Notes: generated by a model not told the origin, from the sequence alone. Counted from the stretch's first letter, positions 32,746 to 44,523 are shown. The stretch: 64,000 nucleotides of DNA from Megascapheus bottae (GCA_024803745.1 JANJXV010000025.1:13804341-13868340), one strand, 5' to 3'. Numbers and translations: made by a program.

Positions 32746-32939
32746 GGGTTTAGGGCCACCTAATATATCATGAGCACCCCACTTTGGAAACATGTTGATA
32801 GGTATGTGCCAACCATAGATTGATCTATGTGCTTTTTCTTTTTCTTTCCTAAGTATCAAAGTATCTTGAATTCTTATAAGAAATATTGAAACATGATTGT
32901 TGTTTTGTTTGTTTGCTATGACAGGCTTGCCTGGCTTGG

Positions 32940-32978
32940 AGAGTATTGTAGTTCCAATAACAACAACAACAACATATT
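32940..32978. repeat. Short (AAC)n tract
   Basis: CAATAACAACAACAACAACA, about five units. Confidence 0.85.
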
Positions 32979-33031
32979 AGCTATTTCCTCAGTTACAGTA
33001 CAGGTGTAGATTCTGATCTATCTATACCTCT

Positions 33032-33133
33032 CTCTATATATACATATACACATATATATATAATATATATATATGTATATATATATAATATATATATGTA
33101 TATATATATGTATATATATATAATATATATATG

Positions 33134-33183
<50 letters not shown>
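33032..33183. repeat. (TA)n with TATATG variants, about 150 bp
   Basis: Alternating TATATATA and TATATGTA blocks, self-complementary through its length and so able to extrude a cruciform. The minus frame here is an Ile/Tyr by-product. Confidence 0.96.
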
Positions 33184-33185
<2 letters not shown>

Positions 33186-33189
33186 AGGA

Positions 33190-33480
33190 CAATTACACCA
33201 GCGGTGCCAACTTCAAATTTAAAGAGCAGAGAAAAGAAATCTATCTGAAAAGTTTCATTAATTGGGACATCAGTTTGTTGGAATGTGTGGTGGTTTGAAC
33301 CTGGGCTGGGCTGATGTCTTCCCCCTAGCTTGGCAAACTGCCTCTTCATTGATAATGCAAATGATGGCGGCAAACAGCATCTCTGGGGGACATTTAAAGT
33401 GCTTAAGGGAGCACCCTCCCTCCCTGGTGCACTTCAGAATCATTCCTTTTATATGCAATTAGTCTGTTCATGACACATCA
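33190..33480. promoter_or_regulatory. Candidate conserved noncoding element
   Basis: Repeat-free block containing TTCATTAATTGGG, TTCATTGATAATGCAAATGA (an octamer-like ATGCAAAT at about 33356-33363) and GCAATTAGTC. Enhancer role is inference. Confidence 0.27.
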
Positions 33481-34176
33481 TCCTTATCTATTCATTAAAC
33501 TAAGTCTCCTGGATTAGTTGGAGGTATTTTATGGATTTGCAGAAATTCAGAAACTCAGAATTGGCAGGAACCTAAAGGTTACCAAGTTCATGATCTCTCT
33601 GGGGGTGCCTACTCTCTCGCAACATCTACAGCTGGACTAGATGTACTGACAGGTCACGGAGAGAGGCTGCTGGGCCTCCTCACATAGCTTCGGATAGATG
33701 AGGAATGCTGGCTGGGATCAGCAGGACCTGACTCAAAGCACAGCTTCATCCTTTATAAGTGATATAAGCCTACGTTTCCCTGTGAGGACTGTGCCTGCCT
33801 TTGGAGTGCCGTATATACCCGACAGATCTGTAAGTGGCTGTCAGAGGTTGGAACAAGAATGGAAACTACTGGACACAAGGCTTGTTAGGGAACAGTGGAA
33901 ATATCATCCGGTTAGGTTATAACAGTGATGTGACAATGTTAATTCTTACTGTCTTAGTTTTGAATGTTTAAGGAGTTGATGTCAGCATAATAGATGCTAT
34001 TATCCAGGACATATGAAATTATTAAAAGTAAACTTCTCAAAAAATAAGTTATGACAATAGCCCCACAACTCTGTAAATTTGCCAAGGGTTATTGACTTGT
34101 ATGCTAAAACTCAGTGGATATTAGGATATGCAAAATCATGATTCAATGAAGTTGTTAAAAAAAAAAAAAACAAGAT
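33481..34176. other. Unique sequence
   Basis: No recognised element until the A-run at 34157-34170. Confidence 0.4.
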
Positions 34177-34193
34177 AAAAAAGACACATAGAT

Positions 34194-34386
34194 GGGGCCG
34201 GGAGTTTGGCCTAGTGGTAGAGTGCTTGCCTAGCATGCACGAAGACTCGGGTTCGATTCCTTGGTACCACATACATAGAAAAAAGCTGGAAGTGGTGCTG
34301 AGGCTCAAGTGGTAGAGCTCTAGCCTTGAGAAAGTCCAAGGACAGTGCTCAGGCCCTGAGCTCAAGCCCAGTACTGGCAAAAAAAA
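34194..34386 (+). mobile_element. IDL-Geo SINE
   Basis: Full length, both box pairs intact (GGTTCGATTCC on the left, GAGCTCAAGCCC on the right). Target-site duplication AAAAAGACACATAG ending at 34191 and at 34398. Confidence 0.94.
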
Positions 34387-34399
34387 AAAGACACATAGC

Positions 34400-35645
34400 A
34401 ACTTTTTTTTAAATTGCAAAAATACCTAAGGTGCTAAGACGATTACACACATAAAAATAAAGGCTAATTTTGACTGTTGTGAGAAGAAGCATCTGTAATT
34501 AAAAGCAAAAAAGACTTAGAAAATCTCTTGCTTTGTATTCTTTAGAAAATTCAAGAAATGAGTTTTTATGAAAGACAATTAAAATGCAAGCATTGAGAAG
34601 ACTGGAAAAAATAAATAGAAGCTAGTCCACAATCTCTTAAAAAGAAATCTATGAACCTAACCTGTTTAGCAATTCAGAACTTTTTGAATTTTCCAAAGTT
34701 AACATGGGGCATTTTCCATAAATTACTTAACATGCCCAACAGGGTATGTGACCATCGTTTCATAATTAAACATATTTCTTTAACGAAATATATGAATATT
34801 CATATAAAGTAGGATAAGTGCAAGGTTCTAAAGAGACTTGTGCCAATTTAGAGTTGGTTTTGCCACCCTCTGAGTTTGTTATAAACTATAGAAGCATCTT
34901 GACTTGCTACCCTTTCAGATTTCCTGATTGAAGGTCTAGGGGTGTGATTCATATTGTTAGCCTCATCTGCCTTTAACTAAGTTGATGCTTTAGTGACATT
35001 TTCTTCTCCTCTTTCTCTCCCCATGGTATATCCCTAGGGCCTACCTATAGCAGTGTCTTATCAAGGGAGACCCTGAAATCTGGGACCAACCTCAGGGGTA
35101 GACTGGACTTGCTTGTTGTGTCATGAATGGGCATAAATGTGAGTTAAGAAACTGCAAGGAAAGTAGGGTAAAGATGTGGCGTTTGAAATGGGGCATACTG
35201 TTTAAGATGGGTGAGAGAAAGTATGAGTCCTACATTGCTGTAGCATGGGATCACATAAAAGGTGTACCCTTAAATCACAACACAAAATCGCAGGAAGCAG
35301 AGGAAAAAATGTCCATTTCAAGTTTAATCCATGACTGAGCCTTGCATCATTTACTTGGCTTATTTATTTCAGACTTATTGTTTTTTTCAAAATCAAAGTC
35401 AGAAGTCTTGTGGAATGACTTCATCACCTCTCTTCTGTATCTCTGATACACTATGTAAGTGACCTTATCCTTCTGCTCCCAAGGAGACTCTGGCCCAGTA
35501 CTACCAATTCCTTTGAGCCTTTGTCTATTCTATCACAATGTCTGCTCAACATTCACAAATTCACAGACTCTTTCAGGGGAGACCTCTAAGATGAACAACC
35601 TATTCACCTTCTCTAATGTGTCTTTTGGGTCCAGGAAACAGATTC
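34400..35645. other. Unique sequence
   Basis: Nothing recognised. The 91-codon plus frame at 35459-35734 runs into a MIR. Confidence 0.4.
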
Positions 35646-35649
35646 CCAC

Positions 35650-35860
35650 ATTGCTGGGGCTCCTACTGTATACCAGCCCTTATAGACATGGAATATACCT
35701 TATTTTATTATTGAGTATCCTTCAAACTACTTAAATTAGACTCCCCTTCCAGTGAGGAAACTGGAATCAGAGACCTCATGTGCCTTCTACCTGTCACAAA
35801 ATTAGTTAAGTTAAAATGGAATTCAAGCCCAGCAAAATTTCAAAGTTCATAGTTCCAAAT
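35650..35860 (-). mobile_element. MIR SINE
   Basis: CTCCTACTGTATACCAGCCC, CCAGTGAGGAAACTGGAATC and TCAAGCCCAGCAAAATTTCA keep the reversed MIR order (cctactatgtgccaggc, gatgaggaaactgaggc, ttcgaacccagg). Confidence 0.65.
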
Positions 35861-35869
35861 TGATGTTCT

Positions 35870-36800
35870 TACTAAGTCCAGGGCCTCACTGCTATTCTAT
35901 CAGTCAAAAAGTCCTTAGAATTAGTGTCCTCAAATCTTTTATCCACTGGCCAAGAGAGGCCTCAGGGCTCAGCATGGCAGCTTGGCTATGTGAAGACAGA
36001 CTCAGGTGACAACTTCCAGTGGAGTTGGTGACTTCTCACAAAAAAATGAAGCAGCAAAATGCAGGCCAAGGGGACGTGGCCATAAATATATGTACATTTC
36101 ACATGCCTCCAATGTTTTTCAGTGAATCCTAAAGCATACAGAGAAATGACTCTGTCTTTTGAGACCACTGGGTCTACTGCCTGTGCCTGAAAAAAAACTG
36201 CTTAGCTGTGTTTGTGGGAACATCTCTCTGGGACAGACATAAGTAGACAGGTGTGCCAAAGATAGTTTGAGGGCTCTCTGGTCCCTCCTTGCCTGCTCAC
36301 AGAGCACAAGTACTTACCTTGTGTTTTGTTCTTTCATTTTTACCAGCTTCTTAAGTGGAGATTCCAGTGAATTGTGGGGACCTACAAGTTGGGGTGCAGA
36401 TCCAGTTTTAAGATAAATGTGCTGGGTTTTATCAAGTCACCAGCAGGGCTTCCAGGATTTTGTCATCTTGCTTCTGTAAGGAGCATTACAATGGGCACAG
36501 GTCCACGTATAATGACTGAACTACAAGGGAAACTCTAAGGGGGACAGGAATTTCTTCTCCCCCCCACATCTGAGCTTATTTCCAAGGCTCTTTATAAATC
36601 ATTACATGATCTTATATGGTTCACAAGCCTAGTCTGGAGTTAGAGCTCCACAGAATGTGGTCTGTAGCCTTCATAGACCACTGAGTAATAAAAGGATAGG
36701 ATTCAAGAACCCTGAGTTGGTTAGTAGTTCTGAAATCTTGTGATTTCAGGGCCTTCAACAGAAGAAACATGAGGGAAACTATTAAGTTACTAAAGTAAGT
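35870..36800. other. Unique sequence
   Basis: No gene or repeat recognised; a short C-run (CTCCCCCCCACA) at about 36558. Confidence 0.4.
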
Positions 36801-36805
36801 CTATC

Positions 36806-37005
36806 TAGGTGCCAGTGGCTCACCTGTAACCTTAGCTATTCAGGAGGCTTTGAGGTTAAGTGATTAAGGTTTGCAGCCAGCCCACATAGAGGAGTCCAGG
36901 GGACTCCATCTCCAAAATAATCAGCAAAAAGCTAGACTGTAGGCATGACTCAAGTGGTAGACAAAACACATGACCTTAAACTTAAAACTCTAGTGTTGCA
37001 AAAAT
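36806..37005 (+). mobile_element. B1-headed Geo SINE, diverged
   Basis: GGTGCCAGTGGCTCACCTGT, TCAGGAGGCTTTGAGGTTAA and GCATGACTCAAGTGGTAGAC. The 3' end has drifted (AACTCTAGTGTTGCAAAAA) and is followed by (AAT)n at 37005-37020. Confidence 0.75.
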
Positions 37006-37137
37006 ATTAATAATAATAATTGGGAAAAAGAAGAAGATAATGAAGCTTAAGTAATTACAGTGATTTAACAATAAAATTTTATCTAGAGAAGATATTGTCT
37101 ATAGTTAGTAAATTGTGGGTGAATCTAATTTATTTCT

Positions 37138-37299
37138 CTTCCTTGAACTCAGGGTCTGAGCACTGTCCTTGGGCTTTCCTCAAGGACATTTGAGCCACAG
37201 TACTACTTCCAGCTTTTCTATATATGTGGTACTGAGGAATCAAACCTGGGTCTTCAGCATACTAGGCAAGCACTTTACCACTAGGCCAAACTCCTGGCC
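37138..37299 (-). mobile_element. IDL-Geo SINE with short internal losses
   Basis: Reverse head CAGGAGTTTGGCCTAGTGGT with a box reading GGTTTGATTCC. The Geo part lacks about 15 bases between TTTGAGCCACAG and CCTTGAGG. Confidence 0.85.
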
Positions 37300-37621
37300 C
37301 TAATTTCTTTCTTTTTATTGGCATATTTTCAACTTTCTGCAATAGAGATTCATTGCCTTTGTCACAAAAAGGATTCCTAAGTAAATTTAGGCTTGGCTCA
37401 GTTGCTTTCTTTTTGTTTTTCCATTCTCCAGCAGTTGCACTATAATATTGCTTGTAAATAAACAGCATCCTTACTCATGAATTCTAAGAGAATCAGCACC
37501 TACCTTAGAATCTGCTGAAAAGTCAGGCACTTCCCTGTAAATAATTTTCTGTGGACATTTTCTAGCTAGGTAACACCAACGCTAAGACATCAGGTTTGAA
37601 GTCTGGTAGAAATAGTCATCA

Positions 37622-37818
37622 CAGGGCTGGGAGTTTGGCCTAGTGGTAGAGTGCTTGCCTAGCATGCACAAAGGCCCGGGTTCGATTCCTCGGTACCACA
37701 TACATGCAAAAAAGCCGGAGTGGTGCTGAGGCTCAAGTAGAGCTCTAGCCTTGAGAAAGTCCAAGGACAGTGCTCAGGCCCTGAGCTCAAGCCCAGGACT
37801 GGCCAAAAAAAAAAAAAA
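37622..37818 (+). mobile_element. IDL-Geo SINE
   Basis: GGTTCGATTCC intact on the left; the right A-like box is shortened (CTCAAGTAGAGC, lacking GTGG). Perfect duplication AGAAATAGTCATCA at 37608-37621 and 37819-37832. Confidence 0.94.
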
Positions 37819-38019
37819 AGAAATAGTCATCATATTTATAATGCACATGAGAATGTATTTCTAGAAGAGCAACCATTCTTTTTAATGTACATATATGTGC
37901 ATGCACATATATTTGTACTTGGCAAATTATGTATTCAGTGGCTATTAATATGGCAGTCATCTACACAGAGCAAGGACAATGAGGTTTGGTAGAAGGCCAG
38001 TGGGTTGAGAGTAGAAAAA

Positions 38020-38265
38020 TGTGTGCTGGTTACTCTTTGCAATTTTTTCAAATTGCCTATGCCTCAGTTTACTCATCCATGTAAGAAATGTAGTTTGGTG
38101 TGGTGGTGCCAGCAAAAACCTTGAAATCAGACAGAGCTGAGTCTGAATCACAGTATGCGCCTTAATGGTTTTGTGATCATGGGCAAGTTCCTTGTAAACT
38201 CGGACTTTTCTGTTTTCCTGATGTGCAGCAATGCCTACTTTATGATGGGTTATGTCTAGTATATT
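38020..38265 (+). mobile_element. MIR SINE sequence, two adjoining pieces
   Basis: First piece: ATGCCTCAGTTTACTCATCC and ATGTAAGAAATG, a MIR 3' half. Second piece: TGAAATCAGACAGAGCTGAG, TGTGATCATGGGCAAGTTCC and CTTGTAAACTCGG, a MIR 5' and core region. The order (3' half before 5' half) implies two insertions or a duplication. Confidence 0.7.
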
Positions 38266-38269
38266 GGAA

Positions 38270-38660
38270 TTCTTCTTCAGGTAAGAGGAAGGATGGCTTG
38301 GGCAGTGCATCTTTCACTTGACTGGAAGAGATTATGTTCATTTTCATTTCCTTATTGAAGATACACAGGATAGACAGAGCATTGAAACATCAGCAATAAG
38401 GACCATTGCCTAGCTTGGCACATACCAGGTCACAAAAGGATCACATATATTCAGTAGCACTACACAATAACCTGCTCCAGGCCTGCACTTGTTTCTGATG
38501 AGGAAGCTTCTGTTGCAGCAATGAGACTTTTAACTATTGGCAGCTTTAGAAAAAGATCTTTCGATAATTTACTTTACAAGAATTATCTAACCCATTATCC
38601 TGACTTGAGCTAAGTACACTGGTGTTGGTCTAGCTCATTATTTCATTGTGGAGTAGCATC
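38270..38660. other. Unique sequence
   Basis: No element recognised. Confidence 0.4.
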
Positions 38661-38668
38661 TGTGCTCG

Positions 38669-38705
38669 CTCTCTCTCTCTGTCTCTCTGTCTCTCTGTCT
38701 CTCTG

Positions 38706-38766
<61 letters not shown>

Positions 38767-38781
38767 GTCTCTCTGTCTCTG

Positions 38782-38852
<71 letters not shown>
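38669..38852. repeat. (TC)n / (TCTG)n compound microsatellite, about 180 bp
   Basis: Blocks of TCTCTG and pure TC alternate, ending in about 27 TC units. All-pyrimidine plus strand except for regular G. The Ser/Leu/Cys frames are repeat artefacts. Confidence 0.97.
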
Positions 38853-38855
<3 letters not shown>

Positions 38856-38859
38856 AGCT

Positions 38860-39262
38860 CTAGCTTGTTGTTTCTCTTCCTGCTTACTGTATCTTCCTTT
38901 CTAACTGCTTCTGACCACCTAAAACAAAGTCAAGGGTGAAGGATTTTATCTAGGGCAAACTCTGAGAAATAAACAAATTTGGAGAGGAGATACAGTGGAG
39001 ACAAGCTCTCAATGTGTTTAATTGACTATGGATTAGGGAATGGAATAAAAAAGCTTAATCAGAATTGCATGGTAAATAAAAATCGGTATGTATCAGAGAA
39101 GGAGGAGAAAGAAAGTGTGCTATTAGAAAGAAAGCCTTTGGCTTGCATCCAACCATGGTAGGACCCTCCCTCCTTTGACCCCACTCAGAAATCTTTTCCA
39201 TATAGCCCTGAGATCAAAAGGACCAAATGCATGGGGGAACAGATCGCTAAGTTGAGAGGCTG
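38860..39262. other. Unique sequence
   Basis: No element recognised. Confidence 0.4.
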
Positions 39263-39263
<1 letters not shown>

Positions 39264-39300
<37 letters not shown>

Positions 39301-39316
39301 TGTGCATGTGCACACA
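39264..39316. repeat. (TG)n microsatellite
   Basis: About 16 TG units then GCGCGTGTGC and CACACACAAG, so it includes a Z-DNA-prone CG step and a short inverted CA arm. Confidence 0.95.
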
Positions 39317-39639
39317 CAAGTACACATCCACACACAGGCACACAGGGAGGGTCTGAGTATCTATACAGAGTGACTAGATAAAATAAGCTCCATTTAACTC
39401 CTGTTATCTTAAACTAGTGCACTTAAATGATGGGCTGCATGTGGTACCTATCTGTGCCTCGAATGTGTTCTCTATACTAGAGGTTGGACAAATTCTCACT
39501 CTTGTTTTCTGACTGCCCACACCAACTGCTTTGAGAAGCCTGCTCTCTCTCCCCAACTCCACAGACTGCAGGCCAGCGAAGGAACAAATAGGAAGACTTT
39601 AACAGCATCTCAAGGGTTTTCCCCTCCGTGCTCCTCACC

Positions 39640-40130
39640 AACCACTGACAATCAATGTAAAAGTAATCCTAGTTTTTATTTGAAGCTATCTTGGCTTTAA
39701 AAGAACCTTCCAAAAAATGATTGATGCGATGAATTAAACCCATAGGTAACCCCTGAAATCTGCTTTGAATAGCAACAAATTCCTAACAATATCTTCAACG
39801 CCGGCAGCAACGAAATCTAATCTCTGAACTCCTAAAGGTCAAGATTTGCTGTCTGGTAGCATGGCTCAAGAGTAAATGCTCCCTAATGCTGCGCTAGGCG
39901 ATTGCTTTGCACTCCAGACAATGTCAATTTTGTCCAAGTAGCTGCAGATGTGTCTAGCATTAAGTCAGAATGGTGTCAAGGGCCCTTCTTGAACACCGGC
40001 TGCTTCTCAGAGAAACTGGTCCTAAAGCCCTAGTCTATTACAGTCCATGCCCCAAAGACAGACATTTAAGGCTTAAAGGAGGATGGAGAATAAAGCTGCA
40101 TTAGATTTTTTAATGTTTCTGAGTCAGGAA
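39640..40130. promoter_or_regulatory. Candidate conserved noncoding element
   Basis: No repeats, balanced composition and several scattered CpGs (CAACGCCGGCAGCAACGAAA, CTGCGCTAGGCGATTG), unusual for this window. Also ATGATTGATGCGATGAATTA, a TALE/homeodomain-like cluster near 39717-39736. No open frame with splice sites convinced me. Confidence 0.3.
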
Positions 40131-40134
40131 ACCG

Positions 40135-40780
40135 GGGAGGGGGGGAGGGAATTCTCGGGTGATCCAAATGTCCTTCCTTCTCCCTTCCTCACCAGCAGCC
40201 CTTTGGACCTCTGATTAAGGTACTGTTCCGATCTATGAAGTCCTACCCTGGAGCTACTTTCCTGAGAAACCATTCATCACTGCCCTGGCTTAGTCCAGCT
40301 ATGGAAATGCTACAACTGACTAATGAACCTATTAAATTAAGAAATGTGTATGTTACTGGAAGTAATGTGCCACTGGAAGGTATCGAGTAGAACAGGGAGA
40401 GAGGGGGGAAAAGAAATTGAGAGATTGGCCTTCGTGTAATGAATCCTGCAAAAGCTCCAGGCCTTCCATCCCTAACCCTGGAAAGAACACATATTGCCCA
40501 CACACTTGCATGCACTTGCAAGCTTATTTTTTTCCATCAAGAAAACATAACTGACTGGCATACTTAAATCAGAAAATCTGGATGAAGATCTTATGGGATT
40601 TTAAAAGCAGTAAGGAACAGCTGGAGATAATTTTATTGGTATTTTTTAAACTGTACACAGTAAGGTATATTTTGCTTTTAAAAATAGAATGCGCTGATAT
40701 AAAACAAGCATCAATTCTCATGTTTTACCCACTCATCATTCTATAACCATCTGCCACCATTAGCATTTCTGCCATTCTGG
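40135..40780. other. Unique sequence
   Basis: A G-run (GAGGGGGGGAGGGA) at about 40136; otherwise nothing. The minus frame at 40243-40521 has no known domain. Confidence 0.4.
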
Positions 40781-40785
40781 CTTAA

Positions 40786-40998
40786 ACTCAGAACTCAGCC
40801 TAGGCATCATCCCTGAGCTTTTTTTTTTTTCTCAAAGCTAGTACTCTACTATTTGAGCCACAGCACCATTTTTGGCCTTTTGGCGGTTAATTGGAGATAA
40901 GACTGTCATAGACTTTTCTGCTTGAGCTGGCTTCAAACCTTGATCTTCAGCTCTCAGCCTCCTGAGTAGCTAGTATTACAGATGTGAGTGCTCAGCTC
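40786..40998 (-). mobile_element. B1-headed Geo SINE
   Basis: ACTCAGCCTAGGCATCATCC, CTATTTGAGCCACAGCACCA, TAATTGGAGATAAGACTGTC and CCTCCTGAGTAGCTAGTATT. The next SINE is inserted immediately beside its head end. Confidence 0.85.
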
Positions 40999-41008
40999 AG
41001 CAAGTGAA

Positions 41009-41200
41009 ATTTTTTTGCCAGTCCCGGGCTTGAGCTCAGGGCCTGAGCACTGTCCTTGGACTTTCTCAAGGCTAGAGCTCTACCACTTGAGCCTCAGCAC
41101 CACTTTTGGCTATTTTTCTATGTACGTGGTACCAAGGAATCTAGCCCAGATCTTCGTGATGCTAGGCAAGCACTCTACCATTAGGCCAAACTCCCAGCCC
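41009..41200 (-). mobile_element. IDL-Geo SINE
   Basis: Full length in reverse orientation. Duplication AGCAAGTGAA at 40999-41008 and 41201-41210 gives exact ends. The left box is altered (reverse reads GGGCTAGATTCC). Confidence 0.93.
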
Positions 41201-41210
41201 AGCAAGTGAA

Positions 41211-41940
41211 TTTTTTAAAAAAAATTCTTTCCACCTATTTTCTTTACCAACCTTGAGTCTTAAGAAAGTTTCTGCCTATGAAAGGCTGCTATGAGTTTCC
41301 CCCCACACAGACTGCCAATCTGTAGAGGAAATAGTTTTGAAGACAGGGAAATTGGATGCTATTGCAGGCATCACACAAGACTTTTTTCCCCCTGGTGGCT
41401 TATTTCACATTTTTCACTTGCTACACCATGGCTCAGGAAGAAGAAATGTTCCACAGAGATTTTCAGCCTCTCATATCTCACTCTTGGTAAGAGATATGCA
41501 ACAAGTCGCTGAGGTCACCTTCGATTCATGGTAAACCATCTCTGTAGATCTCTGAACCATCCCTGGTACATTCCACAGATGCAGCACTATTCACCCTATG
41601 CCATGGACAAAGGAGGAAAGCCTGAGCTTTCTGCATTAAGAAACTTGATGCTATTGAAACTGTGTTTGTTTTTTGTTCCTTATCCATTTCTCCCTCTATA
41701 GCATTATGCTTTTGGCCTTTCCTTACTGCCAGTAACCTGCATTGGCTGTCAAAAATCAACTAGGTGGAATGGGAAGTTTAACCAGGATTGTAAACTATGG
41801 TATCTAGGCAGGAAATATAAATGAATAGACGGCACCAGTATATGTTAGAGAGGATAGGAACTTTGGGAGCCTGGAGATGACCACTATTCAGTTTGATATA
41901 AGTAGAATCCTTATTTACACTACTGAATGATCTGATATTT
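41211..41940. other. Unique sequence
   Basis: Overlapping short frames only. Confidence 0.4.
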
Positions 41941-41963
41941 TGTGCGTGTGTGTGTGTGTGTGT

Positions 41964-42040
<77 letters not shown>
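41941..42040. repeat. (TG)n(AG)n compound microsatellite
   Basis: About 34 TG units with one GA interruption, joined directly to 14 AG units. Confidence 0.97.
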
Positions 42041-42043
<3 letters not shown>

Positions 42044-42127
42044 CGATACTTGGAAAGTTGAAAACAGTGAGGACTTGGTTGAGGGCTAGTCCAGGCAGAA
42101 AAGTTCATAAGATCTTTTTTTTGACCC

Positions 42128-42440
42128 CTAATTGAGCACCTGTCATCCCAAGCTACATGGGAGGCTGAGACTGGGAAGTTGGCATCATGGTGCCAGGCCA
42201 GTCCAAGAAGAAAAGTCCTCCAAGAAGAAAAGTCCTTGAGATTCCCTCTCTACAGAAAAGAAGCTGGACAAAGTGCCTGTGATCCCAGGGACAATGTGAA
42301 GTCCCAAAGTAGGGGAGAACCTGTGCCCAAGTGGGAAGGAAAACCTTGTCCTACAAGACAGGTCTGGGGATTTAGAGCAGTGGTATTGCTCCCGTCTAGC
42401 AAGTGTAAGACCCTCAGTTCAAATTCTAGTATCACCCTCA
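42128..42440 (+). mobile_element. B1 plus ID-type composite SINE
   Basis: B1 head fragment (CCTGTCATCCCAAGCTACAT, GGGAGGCTGAGACTGGGAAG), a partial second B1-like unit, then an ID-like tail (GGTCTGGGGATTTAGAGCAG, TGGTATTGCTCCCGTCTAGC, CCTCAGTTCAAATTCTAGTA). Like the 10.4 kb copy, the tail is ID, not Geo. Includes a local duplication of CCAAGAAGAAAAGTCC near 42206-42234. Confidence 0.7.
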
Positions 42441-42444
42441 AGGA

Positions 42445-43002
42445 AGAAGAGAGACACGTACACACAGAGACAGAGGAGTCAACTCCAGATTTGATTGTGA
42501 AAATCTCGAGATGGTTAAGCATCAGAGAAAAATAACAAAAAAATTTTAAGACACGGTGTATGCAAGCAAAATGCAACTGCTTTCCAGATCTAGCCCTTCC
42601 TTCCAGCCTGTTCTCAATTTTATACCCATTTACAGCCTAGTTCAAATGGGAAGTCACCTGATTAATTAAAAAATATTGCTAAGGAGATGAAGAAGGTGAT
42701 AGAGGCAGTATAATATCAGCCTGTAATTGGATAGACCACTTGGAGAAAAATCTAGTGATCATGACCACACAGGCCTGCAGAGGGAGAAAACCCCAGGAGT
42801 CTATGTAAGTGGAATGGGCTTAAAAGCCTCATATTCTAAAAGGAATGTGATGGTAACTAGTGACATAAAAGTTCTAAAGCTAGGAGATAGGGTTAAAGAG
42901 ATGGAGAATGTGAGTTTTGAGGGCAGATCATATTCCTCAATGGCCTAAATATGTGGGCTGCTGGGGAAGGTAGGGAGGCTGGTAGGACAGTGCTCAGGGT
43001 AG

Positions 43003-43003
<1 letters not shown>
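42445..43003. other. Unique sequence
   Basis: Plus frame at 42727-42948 and minus frame at 42250-42576 lack domains. Confidence 0.4.
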
Positions 43004-43005
<2 letters not shown>

Positions 43006-43067
<62 letters not shown>

Positions 43068-43068
43068 C
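43006..43068. repeat. (TG)n microsatellite
   Basis: About 26 TG units ending in GCGCGCGTGTGCGG. Confidence 0.97.
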
Positions 43069-43074
43069 GGTATT

Positions 43075-44190
43075 CTGCCATTCTTAGATTGAATAGCCCA
43101 AGATTTTGGTGAGTCCCAGACATCCATCTCTTAAGAAGACAGGGACTGTTGAGTCCATACACAAAACAACAATATGACCAAGCACCCTTGGAGTTACTGA
43201 CTTTATATTTAAAAAATATTTACATTTTTATCCAATTCTAATACTTCAGGATTTGGATTTGTGTTGTGAATTTTGAAAGAAAAAGAAAACATGTATCGCT
43301 CTGAAAAAAATAGCCCCATTATCTGTAACTACAAGAAGCCTATCAGGCCATAACATGGATGAAGGCAGGTCCGCCTCACATTTGGCCCTTGATATTCAAC
43401 TATCAGAGGAATACAAACTTCATGTCTACTGTTTGGAAATCTATGGAAGTGGGTAAAATGCTCTGCTCTTTAGGACCTAGCGGTTCACTTTTCTAGCCAC
43501 TAGGCATGTGGGGTCACAGCTGAGACCTCTCCAGGACCTTCTGTCAAGCATAATATTGCTCCTTGGGGCAGTCTCTGTTCAATGTGGTTGATCAAAAGAG
43601 GACCTAAAGTCCTGATCTCCTTTGCTCTAATCGTATATCTCTGAAGGGCCATCTAAATTCTAATGCTTCATAAGATCACTACATGGAAGTTTGTTTTCTT
43701 CCTTGACTCCATTCTGCTTCCCTGGTTTCCCCCCACCCTCACCCCCATTCTATTCATAAATCTCAGTTTTAGAACCTGCTTCCTGGGAAATGAACCTACA
43801 AAAATTCCATTGAAATATGGGAGTAAAATAGAATTATCAGAGGTGCAGTATGTGAGGTTAGTTTCAGGTAGCTTTCACAATGATGAAGTGAAATTGTGAA
43901 TTCCCCAAGCAAGGATGAAGTTATGTGAGTCTTAATGGGAATCATTTCCATTTGTTGATAATATTTAGTCTTCCTAATGTGTAGGGATTATAATCTATTT
44001 TTATTTGTCAAAGATGCTGTTTATTTGGAGGAATCTTCACCTATACCAATTATGAGATTTTAGAGACAAATAGCATTGGTGATATCCAGCTCCCGATCTT
44101 GGAGATGGTCTTACTGAGCAGTCCAAAAGAAAGAAGGACATTAGCTAAAGGTGATTGACTGAGCTAATTAGAGCCCTCCCATGGTATTTG
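43075..44190. other. Unique sequence
   Basis: No repeat or coding signal recognised over 1.1 kb. Confidence 0.4.
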
Positions 44191-44194
44191 GCAG

Positions 44195-44247
<53 letters not shown>
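44195..44247. repeat. (CA)n microsatellite
   Basis: About 24 CA units, then CGCACACG. Confidence 0.97.
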
Positions 44248-44248
<1 letters not shown>

Positions 44249-44492
44249 AGGCCATATCCTTTCCCATCATACACTGTAGCCTAGAGTGGCTACCAGTCAC
44301 TGCCTCTCTATAGCAGAAGAGAAGAAGATGAATATGTAGAAAGAGGCAGAGCTGAAAGATGAGGATACAGACAGAGACATAAACACATACATGACTTATC
44401 ATTACACAGTCAGAATATAACTTGCATTTCCCACCAATACTGGAGGGGGCTTCCCAAAGATTTAATCTGAGAGGGCCTACTTTTTGTTGTTG

Positions 44493-44494
<2 letters not shown>

Positions 44495-44523
<29 letters not shown>
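44495..44523. repeat. (TTA)n at SINE tail
   Basis: Nine TTA units directly beside the 3' end of the reverse IDL-Geo copy, preceded by TTGTTGTTGTG. Confidence 0.92.
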
